Shown here one piece after another: positions 1 through 9,009 of a stretch of 64,000 nucleotides of DNA (position 1 is its first letter; each line of letters opens with the position of its first letter). A program made the position numbers and the translations under genes. Source of the DNA: JACDHG01 sp963815295 (GTDB lineage: Bacteria > Actinomycetota > Actinomycetes > Propionibacteriales > Nocardioidaceae); assembly GCA_963815295.1 (NCBI GenBank), contig CAWFFZ010000003.1, positions 424,575-488,574 of the forward strand. Reading direction: 5' to 3'. The notes under the pieces were generated by a model. That model ran no database searches. It worked only from the letters and a program-made list of their open reading frames with translations, and was not told the DNA's origin.

Positions 1-860
1 GGGCGATCGAGCAGCAGACACGTCCGCCGGATCGCGTCATCGTTGTCGACAACGCCTCCGACGACGGGACCGCCGAGCTGCTGGCCTCCGAGTTCGGCCA
101 TCTCCACACCATCCGATCGCGGTTCAACACCGGTGGCGCCGGTGGCTTCGCCCTCGGTCTCGCTGCCGCGATCGACACGCCGTCTGAACTCGTCTGGCTG
201 ATGGACGACGACACCGTGCCTGAGCCGACGGCGCTCGCGGCCCTCGTTGACGCACGGCAGGGGTACGTCGGCAAACCACCGGCGTTGGTGGCCTCCCGCG
301 TCGTCTGGACCGACGGTCGGGACCACCCGATGAACACCCCACGGGACAAGCCGGGGGTGCGGGCCGAGGAGCGGGCAGCGGCCTCGTCGGTCGGCTGCAT
401 CCCAATCCGCTCGGCGTCATTTGTGTCCGTGCTCGTCGACGCCGCCCTCGTGCGCGAGCGGGGGCTCCCAGTTGCCGATTACTTCTTGTGGAACGACGAC
501 TTTGAGTTCACGACTCGCCTCATCCGCGGCCGCCGCGCCCTGTCCTGTCCCGCGTCGGTGGTGGTGCACAAGACGGCGACGTACGGCTCGACCGACTCCG
601 ACCCGGGGGAGCGCTTCTACTACGAGGTGCGCAACAAGCTCTGGCTGTTCCTAAGGTCGCGTGGGTTGAGCCCGACAGAGAAGGTCGTCTACGGCGCGTC
701 GACCGTACGCCGTTGGGGCAAGACGATCGCTCGTTCGCCGGACCGGCGGACCTTATGGCGGGCGCTGCGTCGCGGGCTCGTGGCAGGAGCGCGCACAGCG
801 CCTCGGCCAACGGCTGAGATTCTTGCCGCGGCAACAAAGGGCGAGGCCGGGCGTGACTGA
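1..860 (+). CDS. Family 2 glycosyltransferase, 5' end cut by window (GlfT1/rhamnosyltransferase-like)
   Basis: The reading frame is open from base 3, so the N-terminus lies outside the window. The visible part starts inside the GT-A nucleotide-binding fold (VIVVDNASDDGT), then NTGGAGGF and a metal-binding DDDTVPEP motif near bases 201-224, then a WNDDFEF acceptor/catalytic region near 490. This layout is that of GT2 enzymes such as mycobacterial GlfT1 and WbbL-type rhamnosyltransferases, which transfer a sugar from a nucleotide donor to a lipid-linked glycan at the cytoplasmic face of the membrane. The stop overlaps the GTG start of the next glycosyltransferase by 8 bases. With glf and an ABC exporter downstream, a role in galactan or a related surface polymer is likely. 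The exact donor and acceptor cannot be read from the sequence. Confidence 0.85.
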   Translation, partial: AIEQQTRPPDRVIVVDNASDDGTAELLASEFGHLHTIRSRFNTGGAGGFALGLAAAIDTPSELVWLMDDDTVPEPTALAALVDARQGYVGKPPALVASRVVWTDGRDHPMNTPRDKPGVRAEERAAASSVGCIPIRSASFVSVLVDAALVRERGLPVADYFLWNDDFEFTTRLIRGRRALSCPASVVVHKTATYGSTDSDPGERFYYEVRNKLWLFLRSRGLSPTEKVVYGASTVRRWGKTIARSPDRRTLWRALRRGLVAGARTAPRPTAEILAAATKGEAGRD

Positions 861-1683
861 GCCTTTCAGCCTGCTGATGAGTGTGTGGGGTGGAGACGAC
901 CCCGACTTCCTCGAGGCCGCGTTCCGTTCTGTCGTCCACGACCAGACACTTCCGCCCGACGACGTGGTGCTCGTGCAGGACGGACCGGTGCCGGAAGCCC
1001 TTGAGCAATGCATCACCGGACTCATCCACGCGTCGCCGGTGCGGACCACGCTGCTGGCGCTCGAGGCGAACGTCGGCCTCGGGTTGGCGCTCGACCAGGG
1101 AATGGCAGCCTGCGCCCACGACATCGTTGCGCGCATGGACGCCGACGACATCGCCTTGCCGCATCGGTTCGAGGTGCAGGTGCCCATCGTCGAAGGCGGG
1201 GTCGACCTCGTCGGCTCGTCACTGCTGGAGTTCGGCACCGACCCGGCCGACATCGTCGGCCGTCGGGTGCCGCCGATCGAGCCCGCCGAGATCGCCCGCT
1301 ACGCGCGCTTCCACCAGCCGTTCAACCACCCCACCGTCGTCTACCGCCGGGCGGCGGTCGAGGCGGCCGGCGGCTACCGGCATCTCGCGTTGATGGAGGA
1401 CTACCTGCTCTTCGCGAAGATGATCAAGCAGGGCGTACGGGTCGCGAATGTCGCGGAGCCGCTCGTCCTCTACCGGGTGGGTGCGGGCGCCTACTCTCGC
1501 CGCGGCGGTGTGGCGTTGCTCAAGTCCGAATGGGCTCTCCAGCGCCGGCTGCATGAGATGCGTTTCACGTCCCGACGGCAGTACGTCCGGAATGTTGTAG
1601 TTCGCGGTGCCTACCGGCTCGTCCCGGAGCGACTACGCAAGGCGGCATACCGCCGACTCGTCGCGCGCAAAGGCGAGCGTTGA
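853..1683 (+). CDS. Family 2 glycosyltransferase (AmsE-like)
   Basis: The protein has about 276 residues. It opens with FSLLMSVWGGDD and has DQTLPPDDVVLVQDGPV, the first strands of the GT-A fold in the AmsE-like GT2 group. ARMDADDIALPHR carries the metal-binding DxD, and LMEDYLLFAKM is the ED acceptor-site motif. I take the GTG at 853 as start because it overlaps the stop of the upstream gene (translational coupling); an in-frame ATG at 823 would add ten low-complexity residues. The C-terminus is basic and has no obvious membrane span. It probably adds a sugar to the same lipid-linked glycan as the upstream enzyme. Its substrate is unknown. Confidence 0.85.
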   Translation: MTEPFSLLMSVWGGDDPDFLEAAFRSVVHDQTLPPDDVVLVQDGPVPEALEQCITGLIHASPVRTTLLALEANVGLGLALDQGMAACAHDIVARMDADDIALPHRFEVQVPIVEGGVDLVGSSLLEFGTDPADIVGRRVPPIEPAEIARYARFHQPFNHPTVVYRRAAVEAAGGYRHLALMEDYLLFAKMIKQGVRVANVAEPLVLYRVGAGAYSRRGGVALLKSEWALQRRLHEMRFTSRRQYVRNVVVRGAYRLVPERLRKAAYRRLVARKGER

Positions 1684-1775
1684 ACTCGACAATGCAAAGA
1701 AGCGGGCTGGGCGGCCACTAGACTTGCTGCGCTCGCGCCCGGGGCGGATCGCTCGGCGCACCGACCAGGAGACTC

Positions 1776-2954
1776 ATGACGCACGCAGACCTCGTTGTAG
1801 TGGGCGCAGGCCTGTTTGGCCTGACGATCGCCGAGCGGTGCGCTGTCGACCTGGGTCTCAAGGTCCTCATCCTCGACCGCCGCGACCATGTCGGCGGCAA
1901 CGCCTACAGCGCCCCCGAGCCGGAGACCGGCATCGAGGTACACAAGTACGGTGCCCACCTCTTCCACACGTCCAACGAGCGCGTCTGGGAGTACGTCAGC
2001 CGCTTCACGAAGTTCACCGAATACCAGCACCGCGTCTTCACTCAGTACGACGGCCAGGTCTACTCGTTCCCGATGAATCTCGGCCTCATCAACCAGTTCT
2101 TCGGCAAGTCCCACACCCCCGAAGAGGCGCGCGCCCTGGTCGCCGAGCAAGCGAGCGAGATCGACACCAAAGACGCGAAGAACCTTGAGGAGAAGGCCAT
2201 CTCGCTGATCGGCCGCCCGCTCTACGAAGCCTTCGTGAAGGGCTACACCGCCAAGCAGTGGCAGACCGACCCGAAGGAGCTCGCGGCAGAGATCATCACC
2301 CGGCTCCCGGTCCGATACACGTTCAACAACCGCTACTTCAACGACAAGTACGAAGGCCTCCCGGTCGACGGCTACACCGCCTGGCTGGAGCGGATGGTCG
2401 ACCACCCCAACATCGAGGTGCGGCTCAACGCCGACTTCTTCGATGTTCGAGACGAGTACGTCGGTAAGGTCCCGATCGTCTACACGGGCCCCCTCGACGC
2501 CTACTTCGGCAACTCCGCTGGCCAGCTTTCGTGGCGCACCGTCGACCTCGACGTCTCGGTCCAGCCCGTCGGCGACTTCCAGGGCACGTCTGTGATGAAC
2601 TACGCCGGCGAGGACGTCCCCTACACCCGGATCCTCGAGTTCCGTCACTTCCATCCCGAGCGTGACTGGTACCCGAAGGACAAGACCGTGATCGTCCACG
2701 AGTACTCCCGGTTCGCCGAGCCTGCCGACGAGCCGTATTACCCGATCAACACAGCCGACGACCGCGCGAAGCTGTTGCAGTACCGCGAGCTCGCCAAGGC
2801 AGAGCCCAATGTGCTTTTCGGCGGTCGGCTCGGCACCTACAAGTACCTCGACATGCACATGGCGATCGGGTCGGCGCTGACGATGTTCGACAACATCCTG
2901 CGCCCGCATTTCGCCGATGGTGTCCCACTCGTGAGCGGCGGGGTGGAGGAGTGA
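1776..2954 (+). CDS. glf: UDP-galactopyranose mutase
   Basis: This flavoenzyme interconverts UDP-galactopyranose and UDP-galactofuranose, the donor for galactofuranose polymers. The 392-residue protein starts with an FAD-binding Rossmann motif (VVVGAGLFGLTIAERC) followed by DRRDHVGGNAYS. It has the typical core KGYTAKQWQTDPKEL and the family stretch LPVRYTFNNRYFNDKYEG with the active-site arginine region. Length matches the family (about 370-400). An AGGAGA Shine-Dalgarno sequence precedes the ATG at 1776. The stop overlaps the GTG of the ABC permease gene by four bases. Placement next to GT2 genes and an exporter resembles the mycobacterial galactan genes, although in mycobacteria glf is at a separate locus. 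Confidence 0.97.
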   Translation: MTHADLVVVGAGLFGLTIAERCAVDLGLKVLILDRRDHVGGNAYSAPEPETGIEVHKYGAHLFHTSNERVWEYVSRFTKFTEYQHRVFTQYDGQVYSFPMNLGLINQFFGKSHTPEEARALVAEQASEIDTKDAKNLEEKAISLIGRPLYEAFVKGYTAKQWQTDPKELAAEIITRLPVRYTFNNRYFNDKYEGLPVDGYTAWLERMVDHPNIEVRLNADFFDVRDEYVGKVPIVYTGPLDAYFGNSAGQLSWRTVDLDVSVQPVGDFQGTSVMNYAGEDVPYTRILEFRHFHPERDWYPKDKTVIVHEYSRFAEPADEPYYPINTADDRAKLLQYRELAKAEPNVLFGGRLGTYKYLDMHMAIGSALTMFDNILRPHFADGVPLVSGGVEE

Positions 2955-3853
2955 GCGTCGAGGTCAGGAAGCCGGCGGCGGCGAGCCCTCTGGAGCCGAT
3001 GGTCAACCCTGGCCGGATCGGCGGACTCCTCGACGTCTTCCGCCGCCGCTACCTGCTGAAGCTCCTCGTCCGCAAGGAGCTGAAGGTCCGCTATCAGGGC
3101 TCAGTGATCGGACTGGCCTGGTCGTACATCAAACCTGCTGTCCGGTTCGCCATGTACTACTGGGTCATCGGCCTGATCATGACCCGACCGATGGAGAACC
3201 GCGCGCTGCACATCTTCGCCGGCATGATCATGGTGTCGTTCTTCACGAACGCCCTGTCGGCAGGCACCAAGTCGGTCGTGCGCAACAACTCGCTCGTCCG
3301 CAAGATCAACCTGCCGCGGGAGATGTTCCCGGTGGCGTCGATCCTCGTGTCCGCCTACCACATGATCCCGATGTACGTGATCATCCTGATCGCCTGCGCG
3401 GCCATCGGTTGGCAGCCCGATCCCATGGCCGTGCTCGCCGCGCTGCTGGCTCTTGCCATCGTGCTCGTCTGGGGGCTGGCGACAGCCCTGCTCCTCAGCG
3501 CCCTGAACGTGTTCTTCCGGGACATGTCGAACGTCGTGGACGTCGTGCAGACGGTGATCACGTGGACCGTGCCGATGATCTACCCGTTCGTCATCATCGC
3601 TGAGAAGTTCGAGCAGGCGCACCAGGTGTTTTACGAGCTGTACCTGGCCAGCCCGCTGTGCATTGCCGTGCTGCTCAACGATCGGGCTTTCTGGATCCCG
3701 GCCTCTGACAACCCAGAGACGGAAGTCGCCGTGCAGCTGCCGTCGTACCTCTTTGAGCGCGGGGCAATCATGCTGGTGCTCGGCCTCGTCTTCGTCGGCA
3801 TCGCGCAGAAGGTGTTCTCCCGCCTCGAGGGCCGATTCGCGGAGAAGCTCTGA
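2951..3853 (+). CDS. ABC-2 type polysaccharide export permease (Wzm/RfbA type)
   Basis: This is the membrane subunit of an ABC exporter for lipid-linked polysaccharide. The 300-residue protein has an N-terminal cytoplasmic part containing the family signature (LLVRKELKVRYQGSVIGLAW), then about six membrane spans, including stretches around residues 70-95, 130-155, 160-190 and 265-285. The GTG start overlaps the glf stop, and the TGA stop shares bases with the ATG of the ATPase gene (TGATG), so subunits are translationally coupled. Mycobacterial Rv3783 is the comparable galactan exporter permease. The cargo here is inferred to be a galactofuranose-containing glycan because of glf. Confidence 0.92.
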   Translation: MSVEVRKPAAASPLEPMVNPGRIGGLLDVFRRRYLLKLLVRKELKVRYQGSVIGLAWSYIKPAVRFAMYYWVIGLIMTRPMENRALHIFAGMIMVSFFTNALSAGTKSVVRNNSLVRKINLPREMFPVASILVSAYHMIPMYVIILIACAAIGWQPDPMAVLAALLALAIVLVWGLATALLLSALNVFFRDMSNVVDVVQTVITWTVPMIYPFVIIAEKFEQAHQVFYELYLASPLCIAVLLNDRAFWIPASDNPETEVAVQLPSYLFERGAIMLVLGLVFVGIAQKVFSRLEGRFAEKL

Positions 3854-4599
3854 TGGCCGAGTCGATCATCGTGGAGGGAGCCTCCAAGCACTTCAAGCTC
3901 GCCAACCACAAGACGATCAAGCAGCTGGCGGTCAGGGCTGCCAAGCGACGGCCGCTGAGCACTTCGTTCACGGCGCTCGAGGACATCTCCTTCTCACTCA
4001 ACCAGGGCGACAGCATCGCGCTGATGGGTCTTAACGGCTCCGGCAAGAGCACGTTGCTCAAGCTCATCTCCGGCGTGATGTCGCCCGACAAGGGGCAGGT
4101 GCTCACCCGTGGGCGGATCGCCGGCCTGATCGAGGTGGGAGCGGGCTTCCACCCGGAGCTGACCGGACGCGAGAACGTCTATCTCAACGGTGCCATCCTC
4201 GGGATGAGCGAACGCGAGATCGATGCCAAGTTCGACGCGATCGTCGAGTTCGCCGAGATGGGAAAGTTTCTCGGCAGCGAGGTGCGGCACTACTCGTCGG
4301 GCATGTTCATGCGGCTGGCGTTCGCCGTGGCGGTGCACACCGAGTGCGACATCTTCCTCATCGACGAGGTGCTGGCCGTCGGTGACCAGCCCTTCAAGCG
4401 CAAGTGCATCAGGCGGATCATCGAGCTCAAGAACGAAGGCCGCACGATGGTGTTCGTCAGCCACAACCCCAAGCAGGTGGTCCGGTTGTGCACGCGCGGG
4501 CTCGTCCTCGAGCAAGGCAGGCTGGCCTTCGAGGGCTCAGCCGCTGACGCTGTGCGCACGATCGGTTACCGGCTAGATGAGGACGAAGACGACGACTAG
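3853..4599 (+). CDS. ABC polysaccharide export ATP-binding protein (Wzt/RfbE type)
   Basis: This is the ATPase partner of the upstream permease. The 248-residue protein has Walker A (GLNGSGKST near residue 57), the family region GAGFHPELTGRENVYLNG, an ABC signature (HYSSGMFMRLAFA) and Walker B (IFLIDEVLAVGD). These mark the Wzt/TagH/KpsT group of glycan exporters. The C-terminus ends soon after the nucleotide-binding domain in an acidic tail, so there is no extra carbohydrate-binding domain of the kind found in longer Wzt proteins. Cargo termination may therefore be handled differently, as in the short mycobacterial Rv3781. It is the last gene of the glycan operon. Confidence 0.93.
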   Translation: MAESIIVEGASKHFKLANHKTIKQLAVRAAKRRPLSTSFTALEDISFSLNQGDSIALMGLNGSGKSTLLKLISGVMSPDKGQVLTRGRIAGLIEVGAGFHPELTGRENVYLNGAILGMSEREIDAKFDAIVEFAEMGKFLGSEVRHYSSGMFMRLAFAVAVHTECDIFLIDEVLAVGDQPFKRKCIRRIIELKNEGRTMVFVSHNPKQVVRLCTRGLVLEQGRLAFEGSAADAVRTIGYRLDEDEDDD

Positions 4600-4613
4600 C
4601 GGCGGAATCCCAC

Positions 4614-4633
4614 GAACTACGCAGTTGTAGTTC
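4614..4633. terminator. Inverted repeat after the glycan operon, possible weak terminator
   Basis: GAACTAC and GTAGTTC form a perfect 7-bp stem with a 6-base loop just after the Wzt-type gene. The stem is not GC-rich and no clear U-tract follows, so it may instead be an operator for the amidase gene downstream. Confidence 0.35.
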
Positions 4634-4712
4634 ACTCATTGTGCTTGCGCGATCACTGAGGCTGTTGTGACAGTTGGGAGCCATGTGATCAGAAGCCATC
4701 ATCGGAGTCGTC

Positions 4713-7448
4713 GTGCCCGCCCTCCCCCCTGCCCGGTTCACCGCGTTTCTTGCTGCCGTGCTGGCGGTCGGGCTGATGCCCTGGGGATCCGCGGCCAGTG
4801 GCTCGCAGTCACGGATCGTCGCGCGGCCCTCTCCCATCCAGGCATCGGGACCAGCGCTCGAGTCCCAGCGGCCGGTGGCGCCGACAGTCCGGTCGATCCC
4901 TGTCTCCGGCGTCGCTCCCGAGGGGCTGGCCGCTCTCGCGCCGGCGGCAGCGCAGCGCGCTCGGACGACGTACGAAGCGTTAAGCCGACCCGTGCCCTCC
5001 GACGGCTTCGCGGTCACCGGCGTGACCTGGTCCGGGCGAGTGTCCGAGGGCGTGAGCTTCGCCCTCCGCACTCGCACCGACGGCGCTTGGTCAGCATGGA
5101 CGGAGCTCGAGTACGACGCTGAGCATGGTCCGAGCCCAACCTCGGCCGAAGCCGCAGCCGCCCGGCCGGGGACAGACCCGTTCGTGGTCGGCGACGTCGA
5201 CGACATTCAGCTGCGGGCCACGAGCCCTGACGGCAAAGCGCCCGCAGAGTTGACCCTGTCGGTTATCGACCCGGGTGTTTCGCAAGGCAAGGCCCCCACG
5301 TCGCAGGCGTCGGCCGCGACAGTGCCGGTGCAAACCGCCTCGCCAACTCCGCAGCCGACGATCTACTCCCGCTCGGCATGGGGAGCGGACGAGCGGTTGC
5401 GCGACTGCTGCGTCGAGTACGGCGAAGTGCATGCCGGCTATGTGCACCACACGGTCAACTCCAACGACTACACCCGGGCTGAGGTGCCGGCGATCCTGCG
5501 TGGCATCTACGCCTACCACACGCAGAGCCGGGGCTGGCGCGACATTGGCTACAACTTCCTGGTCGACAAGTTCGGCCGGATCTGGGAGGGGCGCTACGGC
5601 GGGATCGCGCTGCCCGTCGTCGGTGCCCACACACTCGACTACAACGAGAACTCGTTCGCGGGCTCCGCGATCGGGAACTTCGAAACGGCCAGACCGTCGG
5701 CCGCGATGCTCGACGCCTACGCGCGGCTGTTTGCCTGGAAGCTGAGCCTGCACGGCGTGCGGCCGGGCTCGAGGCAGAACGTCGCAGGTACGACGTTCGA
5801 CGCGATCAGTGGTCACCGCGACGCGGCCCAGACCGCCTGTCCTGGCAAGTACCTGTACCAGCGGATCGCAGCTATCACCGTCAAGGCGTCGATGTACCAG
5901 CACGGGTTCGGCGGCCGCGACATGCACCGCTCGTTCCTGCTCGACAGCCGGCCCGACGTGCTGTTGGTGCGGCCCAAGAACGGTGCTGTCTCCACCGCCC
6001 GCGGCACCGGCGGGCCTGGCTTCGCTGCGGCGAAGGCCGCCATCGCAGGCTTCAGCGGTCGGGACCAGATCACCGCAGTTTTCGACGTCACCGGTGACAA
6101 GCGCGGCGACCTGACGACCCGCTCGGCCACCACCGGCCAGACCGTCATCCATCCTGGCCGCCAAGACGGCACGTTCGGCGCACCGGTTCATCCGACCACT
6201 CAATGGGCAGGCACCGACCTGTTCGCCGGGCCGGGCGATGTCACCGGAGACGGCCTTGCTGACGTGGTCGCGCGTCGTACGACGAACGCGGACCTGCTTG
6301 TGTACGCCGGTCGTGGCGACGGCACGTTCCGCGCGGGACGGGTTGCACGGACCGCTCTCGCCGGTGTCGACGCGCTGACGGCGGGGGGCGACTTCAACAG
6401 AGATGGCGATGCCGACCTCATCGCACGTGGTAGCAGGGGCGTGTTGTGGCTCCTCCCTGGCGATGGAACCGGGTTGTTCCCGGTGAGCCAGCACCTTTCT
6501 GCCGGCTGGAAGGCACACGACGTCATCATGGGTGGCCTCGACCTCAGCGGAGACGGCCGGCCAGATGTCGCTGCCCGCGACTCCCGGACCGGCAACGTGC
6601 GGATCTTCGCGAACATCGGCGGCGGAGCGCTCTCGCCGGCGATCTCGACAACGGCGACCCCTGGCCGTCCGTGGACACTCAGCAGAGACCTGTCCGGTGA
6701 CCGCCGCCCCGACCTCGTCTCGCTCACCAAGACCGGTGGGCTCGTCGTGCAGCCCGCGCGCCGCCAGAACTGGCTGGCGCCGATCCGTCACCGCGGCCAG
6801 TCATGGACAGGTGCCATCCGCGTCATGATCGTGGGCGACTGGGACCGCGATGGCTATGTCGACGCAATGGCCCGGGAGCGCGGAACAGGCACGATGGCGC
6901 TGTTCCGCGGGCTCGCATCTGGAGGCTTCGCAGCACGAAGTCGCGGGTGGCGCGGTTGGCAGAGCCGATCACTCGTCACACCGGTGGGCGACTTCGACGG
7001 CGACGGTCGCCCCGACCTGATGGCCAGGGCATCCGATGGGCACATCTGGCTCTACCCCGGCCGCGGCATCAAGCGCTTCGGCAGCCCAGTGATCATGCGA
7101 TCGTCACTACCTCGTGGGTCGTCGGTGGTTTCGGTCGGCCTGTGGAACAAGGACGGTGCGCCCGACGTGCTCGTGCGGCTAGTGTCCGGGACGATGCTGC
7201 TCTACCCCGGCAACGGTCCCGGTGGCCTCGACGACCCCATCCGGATGGGCTCCGGGTTCGAGCGGTACGACGCGCTGATCGGCGGGGGAGACCTAACCGG
7301 CGACGGGCAGGTCGACCTGCTCGGACGCAGTGATGATGGCCGAGTGTGGCTGATTCCCGGCCGACAGTCGTCGGCCAAGCGGCCGGGCGGCACCTTCACG
7401 GCACGCAGCTATGTCGGCTCGGAGTGGGGCGGCTACATCTTCGGCTGA
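4713..7448 (+). CDS. Secreted PGRP-domain N-acetylmuramoyl-L-alanine amidase with FG-GAP/VCBS repeats
   Basis: This is a predicted cell-wall amidase that cuts between muramic acid and the stem peptide. The 911-residue product begins with a signal peptide (hydrophobic span about 8-25). A linker domain leads to a peptidoglycan-recognition/amidase_2 domain at about 215-390. Visible zinc-site motifs are VHHTVNSNDY and SGHRDAAQTACPGKYLY, and NFLVDKFGRIWEGRYGG is the family core. From about 450 to the end run repeated FG-GAP/VCBS units (GDVTGDGLADVV, GDFNRDGDADLI, DLSGDGRPDVAARD, GDFDGDGRPDLMAR, GDLTGDGQVDLLGRS), which usually fold as a calcium-binding beta-propeller and may bind wall glycans. The GTG at 4713 is chosen because it gives a clean signal peptide. 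The 3' end overlaps the convergent gene by 16 bases. Confidence 0.92.
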   Translation: MPALPPARFTAFLAAVLAVGLMPWGSAASGSQSRIVARPSPIQASGPALESQRPVAPTVRSIPVSGVAPEGLAALAPAAAQRARTTYEALSRPVPSDGFAVTGVTWSGRVSEGVSFALRTRTDGAWSAWTELEYDAEHGPSPTSAEAAAARPGTDPFVVGDVDDIQLRATSPDGKAPAELTLSVIDPGVSQGKAPTSQASAATVPVQTASPTPQPTIYSRSAWGADERLRDCCVEYGEVHAGYVHHTVNSNDYTRAEVPAILRGIYAYHTQSRGWRDIGYNFLVDKFGRIWEGRYGGIALPVVGAHTLDYNENSFAGSAIGNFETARPSAAMLDAYARLFAWKLSLHGVRPGSRQNVAGTTFDAISGHRDAAQTACPGKYLYQRIAAITVKASMYQHGFGGRDMHRSFLLDSRPDVLLVRPKNGAVSTARGTGGPGFAAAKAAIAGFSGRDQITAVFDVTGDKRGDLTTRSATTGQTVIHPGRQDGTFGAPVHPTTQWAGTDLFAGPGDVTGDGLADVVARRTTNADLLVYAGRGDGTFRAGRVARTALAGVDALTAGGDFNRDGDADLIARGSRGVLWLLPGDGTGLFPVSQHLSAGWKAHDVIMGGLDLSGDGRPDVAARDSRTGNVRIFANIGGGALSPAISTTATPGRPWTLSRDLSGDRRPDLVSLTKTGGLVVQPARRQNWLAPIRHRGQSWTGAIRVMIVGDWDRDGYVDAMARERGTGTMALFRGLASGGFAARSRGWRGWQSRSLVTPVGDFDGDGRPDLMARASDGHIWLYPGRGIKRFGSPVIMRSSLPRGSSVVSVGLWNKDGAPDVLVRLVSGTMLLYPGNGPGGLDDPIRMGSGFERYDALIGGGDLTGDGQVDLLGRSDDGRVWLIPGRQSSAKRPGGTFTARSYVGSEWGGYIFG

Positions 7449-8185
7449 GACCAGATGCGGCACGTGACGCGTTCTTGCTCGGACAAGCGATCTGCCGCCG
7501 CCTGGCTCGTGTTGGTCACGAGCACGAGCGAGCCGGCGACGCCGAGGCAGGCGCACAGGCCGCCCACCAGGCCGTTAGGCGTGGCCGGACTCATGTCCGT
7601 CATCAACCTGCCTCCCGGCTCTAACCCCGCGGCTTCAGCGGCAGCCGACGCCTGCCGCATCAGGTCCACGGCCGACAGCGGCGCATTCCACGACACGGCC
7701 GCGGCAGCCATCGGCCGCTGGTCGACCAGCACATCGGGCTGAGGCGGCACCTCTATCGCGAAGTCGAGCCACCCAGCCGGCAGCGGCTCGGTGAACCGTC
7801 CACCCAGAGGGCGCAGCGCCGAAGCGACCACATCACTGGCCTGGGCGCCTCCGTCGTACGCCTCGACGGCTTGCGGCCCGACGATCCGTACGTCGGCGTC
7901 TGCCTCGGGCGACACCAGCGTCAGGCCAGCGGCCCACACGCCGAGCACGCTGACGGCAGTCTGCCAGTGCGCGGGGAGCTCGACCGTCGCCGTCGCGCCG
8001 AGATCGTGGCCGAGGTCGCCGGCCAGGAGGTTGGCGATCTTGCTGACCCAGTTTTCGACCGTGACGACGCTGAGCTCGACACGTTCGCCGGTCGCTCCGT
8101 CGTGGAACGTGACGAGAGGTTGCGACGGCACACTGCGCAGCATCGCCGTCAGCGCGGCCAACGGGTCCGGAGGCGGCGCAGGCAT
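7433..8185 (-). CDS. TIGR03089 family protein (AMP-binding-like fragment)
   Basis: The 250-residue protein matches the actinobacterial TIGR03089 family, which resembles the N-terminal part of AMP-dependent acyl-CoA synthetases but is too short to hold the catalytic C-terminal domain. Visible features are the start MPAPPPDPLAALTAML, the VTFHDGATGERVELS segment and a C-terminal GGLCACLGVAGSLVLV stretch. Function is unknown. The ATG at 8185 is preferred over an upstream in-frame start because family members begin at this point. It is convergent with the amidase gene and overlaps it by 16 bases. Confidence 0.8.
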   Translation of the reverse strand: MPAPPPDPLAALTAMLRSVPSQPLVTFHDGATGERVELSVVTVENWVSKIANLLAGDLGHDLGATATVELPAHWQTAVSVLGVWAAGLTLVSPEADADVRIVGPQAVEAYDGGAQASDVVASALRPLGGRFTEPLPAGWLDFAIEVPPQPDVLVDQRPMAAAAVSWNAPLSAVDLMRQASAAAEAAGLEPGGRLMTDMSPATPNGLVGGLCACLGVAGSLVLVTNTSQAAADRLSEQERVTCRIWSQPKM

Positions 8186-8285
8186 GGCGCCACTGTAGAA
8201 CCCGCCCAGAAGATACCGGAAATCCGGTTTGGCCGGAGACCACCGGGGTACGACGGATGCACCAAACACTCCTATAGGGGGAGCC

Positions 8286-8906
8286 ATGAACTATTTCAAG
8301 AGCGGTGCGACCGGTGTCGCCGCCGCCGTCGTCATCGCCATCGTCGCCACACTCGTCCCGGGTGCGCAGGCGACGCCTCAACCCAGCACCAGCGCCGTCG
8401 ATCCTGCCAGCGGCGTGCACCAGGTGGCCGCTCAGGCTGCGGCAGCTCGGCAGGGCTCGGTCACGAGCCGGCTGCGGGGCACGTTCGGAAGGGCAGGGAC
8501 CGTCCGGGGAACGTTCGACCCGAAGCGCTTCACGGTCAAGCACGGGAATGCGTACGCGACCGGAATCGTCCACGCGACCCTGCGCCGTGGTGACGGGACC
8601 ATCGTCGGCACCGCCCACAAGCAGGCCACGCTTCTCCTGAGGGACAACCAGGCCGCGAAGTCCGCCGAGCTCGGCCGCACCTGCCGGATCCTCGATCTGG
8701 TGCTAGGGCCGCTCGACCTCGACCTGCTCGGTCTGAGAGTGCACCTCAATCGAGTGGTGCTCAATATCGTCGCTGCCTCAGGCGCCGGGGCACTCCTCGG
8801 CAATCTCCTCTGCGCCGTGGCGGGCCTGCTCGACAGCACCGGGTTGCTGGAACTGCTCAGGTTGTCGAATGCACTCAACCGGATCCTCTCCATCCTCAGG
8901 GTCTGA
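8286..8906 (+). CDS. Secreted protein of unknown function
   Basis: The 206-residue product has a signal peptide (hydrophobic residues about 10-26, cleavage likely near AQATP). The middle is a small polar domain. The C-terminal third is strongly leucine-rich and hydrophobic, with CRILDLVLGPLDLDLLGL and GALLGNLLCAVAGLLDSTG. That Leu/Gly pattern with two conserved cysteines recurs in secreted actinobacterial proteins of unknown role; I recognise the pattern but cannot name a function. A GGGGGA ribosome-binding site lies just before the ATG at 8286, which decides the start over an upstream in-frame ATG. A strong hairpin terminator follows, so it is probably transcribed alone. Confidence 0.8.
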   Translation: MNYFKSGATGVAAAVVIAIVATLVPGAQATPQPSTSAVDPASGVHQVAAQAAAARQGSVTSRLRGTFGRAGTVRGTFDPKRFTVKHGNAYATGIVHATLRRGDGTIVGTAHKQATLLLRDNQAAKSAELGRTCRILDLVLGPLDLDLLGLRVHLNRVVLNIVAASGAGALLGNLLCAVAGLLDSTGLLELLRLSNALNRILSILRV

Positions 8907-8945
8907 CCCGACTCAAGGTTGCCGAGCTTCGCTCGCCCATCAGCG

Positions 8946-8976
8946 GTGCCCCGGTCGACGCGCTCGACCGGGGCAC
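8946..8976. terminator. Strong intrinsic-type hairpin
   Basis: A perfect 13-bp GC-rich stem (GTGCCCCGGTCGA paired with TCGACCGGGGCAC) encloses a 5-base loop. It lies between the secreted unknown gene and the mannose-1-phosphate guanylyltransferase gene. No long T-run follows, as is usual in high-GC actinobacteria. Confidence 0.8.
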
Positions 8977-9009
8977 TGTACGTCGGCGGTCGATGGCTGA
9001 CCTGATTGG

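Noticed and set aside
1611..2909. Long minus-strand open frame opposite glf
   Set aside because: It mirrors the strong codon bias of glf and has no recognisable domain; glf itself is certain.
5091..6791. Long minus-strand open frame opposite the PGRP amidase gene
   Set aside because: Arg/Val-rich shadow typical of GC-rich DNA; no motif, and the plus-strand gene explains the region.
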